From assembly GCA_036506155.1 (NCBI GenBank), contig DASXSF010000121.1, positions 53,183 to 117,182 on the forward strand: a DNA stretch of 64,000 nucleotides, read 5' to 3'. This stretch comes from DASXRA01 sp036506155. GTDB lineage: Bacteria > Actinomycetota > Actinomycetes > Mycobacteriales > Jatrophihabitantaceae. Shown piece by piece: positions 49,689 to 56,173 of this stretch (its first letter is position 1; every line of letters begins with the position of its first letter). The translations under genes and the position numbers were made by a program. Below the pieces are notes generated by a model that was not told where the DNA came from, made no database searches, and worked only from the letters and a program-made list of their open reading frames with translations.

Positions 49689-50218
49689 TACTGACCGGAT
49701 TGATCCACGGTGACCGAAGTAATCGTGATGTCGTCGACCGGGCGGTCGTTGCGCCCGGTGCGGGTCCTGGCGATCGTATCGACGACAGCTCGGCTGTCGG
49801 CGTCGGCAACCTCGCCGAAGATCGTGTGCTTGCGGTTCAGGTGCGGTGTGGGGCCGACGGTGATGAAGAACTGCGAACCGTTGGTGTTCGGGCCGGCATT
49901 GGCCATCGCCAGCAGGTACGGACGGTCGAAGTGCAGGTCCGGGTGGAACTCGTCGCCGAACTTGTATCCGGGACCGCCGAAGCCTTGGCCGAGCGGGTCT
50001 CCGCCCTGAATCATGAACCCCGCGATCACGCGGTGGAAGATCGTCCCGTCGTACAAGGGATCCGTCGTCTTGGCGTTGGTCGCCGGGTGCGTCCACTCGC
50101 GAGTGCCCTGCGCCAGGTCCACGAAGTTGCGCACGGTCTTCGGGGCCTGGTTGCCGAACAGGTTGACTCGAATGTCGCCTGCGGTCGTGTGCAGCGTGGC
50201 AGTCTGCGTTGCGGACAC
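49688..50218 (-). CDS. ppiA: peptidyl-prolyl cis-trans isomerase, cyclophilin type
   Basis: A 176-residue cyclophilin that speeds proline isomerisation in folding. The fold is complete: HTTAGDIRVNLFGNQAPKTV, FHRVIAGFMIQGGDP (catalytic Arg, Phe, Gln), PYLLAMANAGPNTNGSQFFI and HLNRKHTIFGEV. No signal peptide is visible, so it is cytoplasmic. GTG 50218 is the start; other readings upstream lie in the opposite gene. It lies in the near-origin cluster with crgA and rhomboid, as Rv0009 does in mycobacteria. Confidence 0.95.
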   Translation of the reverse strand: MSATQTATLHTTAGDIRVNLFGNQAPKTVRNFVDLAQGTREWTHPATNAKTTDPLYDGTIFHRVIAGFMIQGGDPLGQGFGGPGYKFGDEFHPDLHFDRPYLLAMANAGPNTNGSQFFITVGPTPHLNRKHTIFGEVADADSRAVVDTIARTRTGRNDRPVDDITITSVTVDQSGQ

Positions 50219-50308
50219 GGCTATGCTCCCCTGATCGCCGATGGCTGGGACCAATCCTGCCACGCGGTGTTTCTGACCCGATGAGTCGGATCCGAAGGTG
50301 GTCGATCG

Positions 50309-50803
50309 GTGGATTCCACTCGTGCGCAGGGTAAGCCGCGCTGGCTCCTGCGGCTGCTTGTTTTGCTCGTCCTGACATGGGCCGGCTATGCGTTGTGGCG
50401 GCGGCGCGAGCCCGTGATGGACGCGCCGGCTCCGCTGCCTCCCCCTGTGCCCCAGCCCCTGCCTGAGCCGCCCGCGCCCACTGAATCGATGCCGGCCGCG
50501 ACGACGCCCGAGCCGACACTTGAGACGGCTCCGGCGGCGGGCGTGCCGAGCCCGCCGCCGGCCAAGAAGGCCGCGCCCAAGAAGGCTGCTAAGAAGGCAC
50601 CCGCCAAGAAGGCCGGCCCGGTGAAGGCGCCCGCGACCGACGGGCCTGTCAAGACCGACGGGCCTGTCAAGACCGACGGGCCGGTCAAGAAAGTGTCGGC
50701 CGAGAAAGCCGCCCCGAAGAAGGTCGCAGCCAAGAAAGCTCCGGCCAGGAAGAGTCCCGCCAAGAAGGCTGGACCGGTGCCGCAGCCGCCGCCGGAGGCG
50801 TAG
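50309..50803 (+). CDS. membrane-anchored Lys/Ala/Pro-rich, histone-H1-like protein
   Basis: A 164-residue protein. The N-terminus has a hydrophobic helix (WLLRLLVLLVLTWAGYALW) and RRR on its C-terminal side. A proline-rich stretch (residues about 38-80) follows, then a lysine/alanine-rich tail (AKKAAPKKAAKKAPAKKAG) like histone H1 or the eukaryote-type nucleoid proteins of actinobacteria. Three copies of KTDGPV-type repeats interrupt the tail, encoded by 18-base tandem repeats. If the helix is a membrane anchor, the basic tail is probably cytoplasmic or outside; the topology is ambiguous. No family could be named. Confidence 0.7.
   Translation: MDSTRAQGKPRWLLRLLVLLVLTWAGYALWRRREPVMDAPAPLPPPVPQPLPEPPAPTESMPAATTPEPTLETAPAAGVPSPPPAKKAAPKKAAKKAPAKKAGPVKAPATDGPVKTDGPVKTDGPVKKVSAEKAAPKKVAAKKAPARKSPAKKAGPVPQPPPEA
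50636..50689 (+). repeat. three tandem 18-base repeats in the histone-like gene
   Basis: The unit ACCGACGGGCCTGTCAAG occurs at 50636-50653 and 50654-50671, with a third copy at 50672-50689 that has one base changed. Each encodes TDGPVK. The repeat count may vary between strains by replication slippage. Confidence 0.9.
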
Positions 50804-50807
50804 CGGG

Positions 50808-51443
50808 TCAGAACCTCGGGGCGATAAGCGCCGCGAGCTGCTTGGCGTTGAACGACACGTCGTTCTGGTTGGTGTGCACGGTGACCATCGTCGAGCCCTT
50901 CGCGAAGGTGCACGCCCAGTCGGTGGCACCGTCCGGGCCGTAGAACTTCGTCTGATAGAGCACGGCCGAAACGCTCGGGACGAGCGCCTTCACTCCGATC
51001 GCGTTCGAGCCCGCCTCGCCGGTGCGCACCATCGCGTTGTATGCGTCGAGCGGTGACCCGAACGTCCGTGACACGATGTCCATCGTCGGGTGGAAGTCGC
51101 AGCACCAGAAGTAGAAGCGGCAGCCCACCGGACGGGCGGTCGTGACGATCGTCGTCCGATAGATGCGGTTGCCTTCGGTCTCGGCGGCGTCCTGGGTGCT
51201 GATGTACGGACAGGTGGCTTCGCGCTCGCCGTGTGGCGGCGCTGCGCCTGGTGGCAGTCCGGCCACGGTGGTCGCGGGCGCGGGTGTGTAGAGCAGAGTC
51301 GTCGTCGGCCGCGCCGGATGGACGGTGCCGGTCACCGTCTCGACGACGGTCGTGTCACGCACGCTTGGCGAGGCGCTGGTGCAGCCCGCGACCACGGTCA
51401 GGGCAGGCAGCACTAACACCGCGAGCCAGCGTCTGAGGGTCAC
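50808..51443 (-). CDS. secreted lipoprotein, DUF2020-like
   Basis: A 211-residue lipoprotein. The signal peptide ends with VVAGC near residue 20, followed by a Thr/Val/Pro-rich linker. The outer domain (from about residue 75) starts CPYISTQDAAETEGNRIY and has further cysteines in VGCRFYFWCCDFH and TDWACTFAKG. It resembles the DUF2020 lipoproteins of actinobacteria, whose function is not known. The end of the domain reads TMVTVHTNQNDVSFNAKQL. It is convergent with the histone-like gene, 4 bases apart. Confidence 0.8.
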   Translation of the reverse strand: MTLRRWLAVLVLPALTVVAGCTSASPSVRDTTVVETVTGTVHPARPTTTLLYTPAPATTVAGLPPGAAPPHGEREATCPYISTQDAAETEGNRIYRTTIVTTARPVGCRFYFWCCDFHPTMDIVSRTFGSPLDAYNAMVRTGEAGSNAIGVKALVPSVSAVLYQTKFYGPDGATDWACTFAKGSTMVTVHTNQNDVSFNAKQLAALIAPRF

Positions 51444-51449
51444 GCGACG

Positions 51450-52160
51450 TCACCGGGGACGGGCGACAGCGACCATCGCGGCCTGCTGCGCCAGCCCGTC
51501 GTCGAGCGGCGCGAGGTCGGCGTCGGCCCCCTGCCGTGCCAACGCCCGGCGCGCCAGTTCGTCGGCGAACCGCGGACTCTTCGCCAGCACGGGCCCGTGC
51601 AGGTACGTGCCGAACACGTTGGCGCGCACTGCGCCCTCGGTGCGGTCCTTGCCGTTGTTGCCGCGTCCTGGAACCGTCCTGCCGAGCGGCCGCGCTCCCG
51701 GGCCCAACGTCGTCATACCGCTGTGGTTCTCGTAGCCGACCAGGCGCCCGAACTCGGCCGTGTCGATGTAGTGGTTGCCGATGAGCCGGGTGGGCGTGCC
51801 CTGGGTGGTGACGTCCAGCACGCTGGTCCCCGGAATGCGGACGCCGTCCTGGGTGACGAATTCGTGCCCGAGCATCTGGTAGGTGCCGCAGATCGTCAGG
51901 AACACCACGCCGTCGTCGGCCATCGCGCGCAACTCGGCGGCCCGGGCGACGAAGTCGTGGCCGATCTCGCCCTGCGCCGCATCCTGGCCGCCGCCGCCGA
52001 GCACGATGTCCGCGTCGTGCGGCAGGGGGTCGCCGACGTTGATCGGAACGACCCGGCTGTCGATGCCACGCCAGCGCAGCCGCTGCCGCAGCACGATGAC
52101 GTTGCCGGTATCGCCGTAGATGTTCATCTCACGGGGATACAGATGTACCAGGGTGATCAC
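51450..52160 (-). CDS. gatD: glutamine amidotransferase GatD (peptidoglycan amidation)
   Basis: A 236-residue class I glutamine amidotransferase that, with MurT, amidates D-glutamate in lipid II. The segment LVHLYPREMNIYGDTGNVIV, the nucleophile cysteine in FLTICGTYQMLG and the histidine in FGTYLHGPVLAKSPRF are visible. The active site lacks the usual Glu partner of the triad after the histidine, as in other GatD proteins. GTG 52160 overlaps the murT stop as GTGA, so both are made together. Length and order are as in other actinobacteria. Confidence 0.93.
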   Translation of the reverse strand: MITLVHLYPREMNIYGDTGNVIVLRQRLRWRGIDSRVVPINVGDPLPHDADIVLGGGGQDAAQGEIGHDFVARAAELRAMADDGVVFLTICGTYQMLGHEFVTQDGVRIPGTSVLDVTTQGTPTRLIGNHYIDTAEFGRLVGYENHSGMTTLGPGARPLGRTVPGRGNNGKDRTEGAVRANVFGTYLHGPVLAKSPRFADELARRALARQGADADLAPLDDGLAQQAAMVAVARPR

Positions 52161-53422
52161 GCAGCTTCTCCGATTCGCAGCAGGATGGCGTGCAGGGCCC
52201 ACATGGCCGTATACGTGCTGAAGACCACGACCTGCTCGCCGGCGTCCACCGCAGACACCGCCTGCCGCACCGCCTTTTCCAGATCAGGCTCCACCTCGGT
52301 GACGTCGATGTCGTCGTAGCGCAAACGCACCGCCATGTCGGCGGCCCGTGTTCCGGAGGTCGACAGCCTGGCTTGCCTTCCACCGAGGGCGCCGGTGAAG
52401 TCGACGTCCCACAGCCACGACACGTCGCGTCCGTCGGCGTACTCGTCGTTGATCGCGATGACGATGGCGGCCGGCTTGCCGCCCTCGAGCGTGCGCAGCG
52501 TGAGCCGGAAACCGGCCGGGTTCTTGACCAGCTGCAGGACGAGCCGGCGGCCCTCAACGGCGAACGACTGACCCCGGCCGAACGCCGGCGAAACCCGTCG
52601 CAGGCCGGCTGCCACCTCATCCGGCGTGAACCCGAACGTCAGCGCCAGCGCAGCGGCGCCCGCGGCGTTCTGTGCGTTGTGCGCGCCCTCGGCGCGTAGC
52701 AGCACGGCGGTGTCCACGCCTGCGATGCTTAGCTGGGTCGTGGGCGAGGCCTCGGAGGGCAGCGCTGCCAACTCGGCCGACACGGGGACGTCCGACACGT
52801 AAAGCGGGCCGCCGTAAAGCTCCTCGTCGGTGGGGAACTGCGGCCGCAACTCGCGGGTCACGCCGAAGTAGCTGACCGCGGCGGTTGTTTCGTCCGCAAG
52901 GCGGGCCACCCGTGGATCGTCCCGGTTGAGCACCACCGCCTCGGTGGTGGCCGCCGCAACCCGGCCGAGCAGCTTCGCCGTCATGTCGATCTCGCCGAAC
53001 CGGTCGAGTTGGTCGCGCATGACGTTCAGCAGCAACAGCCGCTGTGGCGGCACCACCTGGGTGAACCGCACCGCCCAGGCCTCGTCCAGCTCGAACACCG
53101 CGACGTCGTAGGGCAGCCGGCCGCTCCAGGACGATCGCTCGACCGCAGTGGTGATCGCGCCGCGGACGAAGTTGCTGCCCGTGTCATTGGTGAGCACCCG
53201 GTACCGCTCGCCCAGAACGGTCGCCACCATCTTCGTGGTGGTCGTCTTGCCGTTGGTGCCCGTGACCACGACCACGCCCTGCGAGAGCTGTGCCATCGCC
53301 CGAGGCAAATAGCCCGGGAAGACCTTCTCGACGACCAACCCGGGCAGGGCGTTGCCGCGCCGCCCGATCAGCCGCAGCATGCCGAGCACGAGCTTGCCGA
53401 GCCAGACGGCCAACACGGTCAT
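52157..53422 (-). CDS. murT: Mur-ligase-like MurT (lipid II isoglutaminyl synthase)
   Basis: A 421-residue Mur-ligase-fold enzyme that activates D-glutamate of lipid II for amidation by GatD. The ATP-binding loop is VVVTGTNGKTTTTKMVATVL, the ribosomal-loop region AVFELDEAWAVRF, and NVMRDQLDRFGEI follows. The C-terminal MurT domain contains QLVKNPAGFRLTLRTL and IVIAINDEYADGRDVSWLWD. There is no cysteine in the whole protein, whereas Gram-positive MurT proteins from cocci carry a four-cysteine zinc ribbon; here that insertion is replaced by a cysteine-free stretch. ATG 53422 is chosen over 53446 by homology. Confidence 0.94.
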   Translation of the reverse strand: MTVLAVWLGKLVLGMLRLIGRRGNALPGLVVEKVFPGYLPRAMAQLSQGVVVVTGTNGKTTTTKMVATVLGERYRVLTNDTGSNFVRGAITTAVERSSWSGRLPYDVAVFELDEAWAVRFTQVVPPQRLLLLNVMRDQLDRFGEIDMTAKLLGRVAAATTEAVVLNRDDPRVARLADETTAAVSYFGVTRELRPQFPTDEELYGGPLYVSDVPVSAELAALPSEASPTTQLSIAGVDTAVLLRAEGAHNAQNAAGAAALALTFGFTPDEVAAGLRRVSPAFGRGQSFAVEGRRLVLQLVKNPAGFRLTLRTLEGGKPAAIVIAINDEYADGRDVSWLWDVDFTGALGGRQARLSTSGTRAADMAVRLRYDDIDVTEVEPDLEKAVRQAVSAVDAGEQVVVFSTYTAMWALHAILLRIGEAA

Positions 53423-53452
53423 GGCTGGCAGGCTACCGGGCTGCAAAGAAGT

Positions 53453-53487
53453 GGTGCCGGCCTTCCCGTGGGTGGAAGGCCGGCACC
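53453..53487 (-). terminator. 14-base perfect hairpin
   Basis: GGTGCCGGCCTTCC (53453-53466) and GGAAGGCCGGCACC (53474-53487) pair perfectly around a 7-base loop. On the minus strand the stem is followed by ACTTCTTT, a weak U-tract. It lies between the minus-strand membrane-protein gene ending at 53551 and the murT start, so it ends the sigma/partner transcript. Confidence 0.82.
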
Positions 53488-53550
53488 TCCAGGCGCATCA
53501 GCGGGTGCGGGGGGAGGGGGGTCCCGCTGGCGCGCCGCCTGTGGGGGCGA

Positions 53551-54390
53551 CTACCCGGGTGGTCGCCCGTCCGGGGATGCCGGCACCGTCGTCAGCGGAG
53601 GGTGCTGGTCCGGATGTGCGGAATCATGCGGCTCAGGATTCGGGGTGGCCGTGCCGGAGCCCCAAACCGGTGCGCAGTAATCCGATACGTTTTGGGGTCC
53701 TCCCGCGGCTTTCTCGAGTTCGCGCAACGCGTTCTTGGCCGCGTGCTCGTCGGGCTGCGCGCGGGCGTGCGAGTACGCGGTGCACAGCTGGTAACGGTTG
53801 CTGAGCGCACTCGGCAAGGTGGTCGCGGATCGCCCGCCGGCGGGGCCGGAGGGCGTCGGGCGCGAACTGACCGCCGAAAGCCCCGGGGGAGCCAGGTGTC
53901 CGGTCGGAGTCGTGAGCCGCGCCGTCGGCGGCGAACTTCGCCGACTCGACCCGGCCGTGACCGCCGTTGTTCCATGCTGCCTGGGATGTGGCGCGCCGAG
54001 GTGGTCATGCGCGAGCCGCTGCATCGACGTCGGCAAGGACCCGGTGTATGCCGCGGCTGCAACGCCGCCGATGGCGATCGCGCCGAACGCCGCCGCGGCT
54101 GCGACCCCGTGACTGACCCGCGGTCTCATCGCGGATCGGTGCCGGCGAATGACGTGCCGGCTGTGTCTCGGCCCCGTGGTCGCCGAGCGGGACGCGTTGA
54201 ACGCTGCCACCGCCCGGGTCTCTCCGGAAAGTTCGCGTGCCGACGGCGGCGCCGACGCTGCAGCGAGCAGTTCACTGAGTGCCTGCTCACCTGCCGTAGC
54301 GCCCGGGGACGGGCGCATCCCGCGCAGCAGTCGTTCGGCGCTCACCTCGTCCAGAGGGTGCTCGCCGTGCCGCTCGGGATCGTTCGTCAT
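53551..54390 (-). CDS. membrane partner of the ECF sigma factor (anti-sigma-like)
   Basis: A 279-residue protein with a soluble N-terminal half of about 95 residues, one membrane helix (VAAAAAFGAIAIGGVAAAAY) and a long Ser/Thr/Pro-rich exterior. No zinc-binding His-x3-Cys-x2-Cys motif of ZAS anti-sigma factors is present. The last part has two cysteines (LCTAYSHARAQPD; SDYCAPVWG). It follows an ECF sigma gene with a 51-base gap. Actinobacteria often have such pairs, in which the membrane protein controls the sigma factor, but direct evidence of binding is lacking here. Confidence 0.72.
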   Translation of the reverse strand: MTNDPERHGEHPLDEVSAERLLRGMRPSPGATAGEQALSELLAAASAPPSARELSGETRAVAAFNASRSATTGPRHSRHVIRRHRSAMRPRVSHGVAAAAAFGAIAIGGVAAAAYTGSLPTSMQRLAHDHLGAPHPRQHGTTAVTAGSSRRSSPPTARLTTPTGHLAPPGLSAVSSRPTPSGPAGGRSATTLPSALSNRYQLCTAYSHARAQPDEHAAKNALRELEKAAGGPQNVSDYCAPVWGSGTATPNPEPHDSAHPDQHPPLTTVPASPDGRPPG

Positions 54391-54441
54391 CTCAACACAA
54401 GAAGCGTTGCGACATGCAATCCCGTTACACCGGCTGCGCGG

Positions 54442-55014
54442 CTAGCGGCGGTTCGCGGGATGGCGAGGCTGCGTGCTCAACCGGGCGGCCAGCGTGCGCA
54501 GCCCGCGGTGGGCGGCCACTCGTACCGCTCCGGGACGTTTTCCGAGCAGTCGAGCCACGTCCTTGACGTCGAGTCCGGCGATTACCCGCAACGTGATCGC
54601 CTCGGCCTGGTCCATGGGGAGCGTCGCGATCAGGGCGAGCGCGCGCTGCGTGGTCATCCGCTCCAGGGCCGAGCCTGCGGTGTCGTGGCCACTCGCGCGA
54701 TCCAGGTCGGCGTCGTCGCCGGTCAGATGCGCGCGTGAGCGTTGCGCGGCCCGCCACGCGTCGATGGCCCGCCGCCGCGCCAGGGTGAACAGCCATCCCC
54801 GAAACGCCGACTCATCGCCGGTGAAGCCGCCCAGCCGACGTGTGACGTCCACCCAGACCTCGGCTGCGACGTCCTCCGCAACTGTCTCGTCCTTGGTGAG
54901 CACTCGCAGGTACCGAAGCAGCGCAGGATGTACATCTCGCCATAATCGTGCGAATGCCGATTCGTCACCGCTCGCGGCGGCGCTAAGCACAGCTGCGAAG
55001 TCGCGAGCGAGCAC
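54442..55014 (-). CDS. ECF-type RNA polymerase sigma factor
   Basis: A 190-residue extracytoplasmic-function sigma factor. Region 2 (about 20-90) reads GDESAFARLWRDVHPALLRY, then LTKDETVAEDVAAEVWVDVT and FRGWLFTLARRRAIDAWR. Region 4 (about 125-175) has IATLPMDQAEAITLRVIAGL and DVKDVARLLGKRPGAVRVA, the promoter-recognition helix. No sigma1 or extra C-terminal domain is present. The downstream gene encodes its likely membrane partner. The promoters it drives cannot be read from this window. Confidence 0.93.
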   Translation of the reverse strand: MLARDFAAVLSAAASGDESAFARLWRDVHPALLRYLRVLTKDETVAEDVAAEVWVDVTRRLGGFTGDESAFRGWLFTLARRRAIDAWRAAQRSRAHLTGDDADLDRASGHDTAGSALERMTTQRALALIATLPMDQAEAITLRVIAGLDVKDVARLLGKRPGAVRVAAHRGLRTLAARLSTQPRHPANRR

Positions 55015-55047
55015 GGAGGAAGGCTACGCGCTCGCGACTACGACGCG

Positions 55048-55078
55048 GGGCGCGCCGGGTAAGAAACCCAGCGCGCCC
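55048..55078. terminator. 13-base hairpin with one mismatch
   Basis: GGGCGCGCCGGGT (55048-55060) and ACCCAGCGCGCCC (55066-55078) pair with a single mismatch around AAGAA. It lies 34 bases upstream of the sigma gene's GTG/ATG start, downstream of the DinB-fold gene and its relic on the minus strand, so it may end that transcript. Confidence 0.65.
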
Positions 55079-55103
55079 ACGACGTCTGGAAACGGCCGAT
55101 AGG

Positions 55104-55268
55104 TCACCCGGACACGCTGGTCAGCCACCCGGCGTTCGGGGAGCCGACGCCGGTAATGCCGCCCCACCCTGCGGCGATCGTCAGGCTCGAGTCCTGGTCG
55201 GACGTCCGCACGCTGTACACGACGCCGCCCGACGTGTGCGGTGTCAGTGACACAGTGGACCGAGCGTC
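55104..55268 (-). pseudogene. C-terminal relic of a secreted S53/S8-type protease
   Basis: The minus-strand frame ending with TGA at 55104-55106 reads SGGVVYSVRTSDQDSSLTIA, then AGWGGITGVGSPNAGWLTSV. The pattern T-S-D-Q-D-S-S-L-T then G-W-x-x-x-T-G-V-G-x-P is what I know from the ends of actinobacterial sedolisin/subtilisin-type peptidases. There is no start or catalytic part in the window; going upstream the frame enters the DinB-fold gene. It is therefore the decayed or truncated tail of a larger gene removed by deletion. Confidence 0.6.
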
Positions 55269-55272
55269 GTCG

Positions 55273-56070
55273 TCAGACGACTTGGCCGGGACGGCGTCCC
55301 GGCCCGGGTGGACCGGCGAACGCCTGGATGATGTCGAGCCATGCGTCGGCGACGGGTCCGGTGGCCACCACCTTGAGATCGTCCCGATGCCGCCGCCGCG
55401 TGCCCAGCAGGCAGAAATCCAGTGCCGGGCCGGTAACCCGGTCCGCCGCGTCCGCCGGTCCCCAGCTCCACACCGACCCGTCCGGTCCGACCAGTTCGAC
55501 GCGGATCGGCTCCTGCGGCGGGGTGCGGCCGTTGATCGTATAGGCGTACCCGCGGGATGCGACTGCGACGTGGGCCACGTGCCGCAGTCGGGCGGTGGGC
55601 TCTCGCGTGACGCCGAGGGCGTCGGCGATGTCCTGGCCGTGCGCCCAGGTTTCCATGATCCGCGCGCTGACCATGGACGCCGCGCTCATGCCCGGCCCGA
55701 ACCAGGAAAGGTGCGTGCCGCCCGGAAGGTGCGACATCGCCTCGCACACCTCGACGATGCCGTCACGCCACATCGCGAGCAGCTTGCCCGGTTCCTCGGC
55801 GGCGAGTTCCCGAGCGCCGGCGTCGGCGAACCCGGTCGGGTCGGCCGAGGCGCGAGCAGCAGCGGCAGCGAACGCGTCCTCGTGGATGGCGGACAGAAGC
55901 ACGAGACGGTCGGTCCACGCCAAGTGCGCGATCTGGTGGGCGATCGTCCAGCCTTCGGCCGGAGTCGGAGTGGCCCACTGCTCGGGGGGTAGTGGGGCAA
56001 CAAGAGCGTCGAGGCTCGCCGACTCCGCGCCGAGGTCGCGAACCAGGTCGCGGACGAGGATGGCGGACAT
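55273..56070 (-). CDS. DinB/maleylpyruvate-isomerase-fold protein (TIGR03084-like)
   Basis: A 265-residue protein of the TIGR03084 family. The first helix LVRDLGAESASLDALVAPL, the helix with WTIAHQIAHLAWTDRLVLL (metal-binding His) and RIMETWAHGQDIADALG with further His are characteristic of the mycothiol-dependent isomerase fold, with a C-terminal MDMPI domain. The function of this family is not established; mycothiol-linked transfer is inferred from the fold. It is the second DinB-fold gene in the window and is not adjacent to the first. Confidence 0.88.
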   Translation of the reverse strand: MSAILVRDLVRDLGAESASLDALVAPLPPEQWATPTPAEGWTIAHQIAHLAWTDRLVLLSAIHEDAFAAAAARASADPTGFADAGARELAAEEPGKLLAMWRDGIVEVCEAMSHLPGGTHLSWFGPGMSAASMVSARIMETWAHGQDIADALGVTREPTARLRHVAHVAVASRGYAYTINGRTPPQEPIRVELVGPDGSVWSWGPADAADRVTGPALDFCLLGTRRRHRDDLKVVATGPVADAWLDIIQAFAGPPGPGRRPGQVV

Positions 56071-56173
56071 TATCGGATCCGACCCGTCTGAAGTAGCCCT
56101 GTCAATCGGCCGTGTTGGGTTTGGGACGCTTCAGGTGATCATGCCATACAGTCCAGTATCGGACAAAGCAGCG

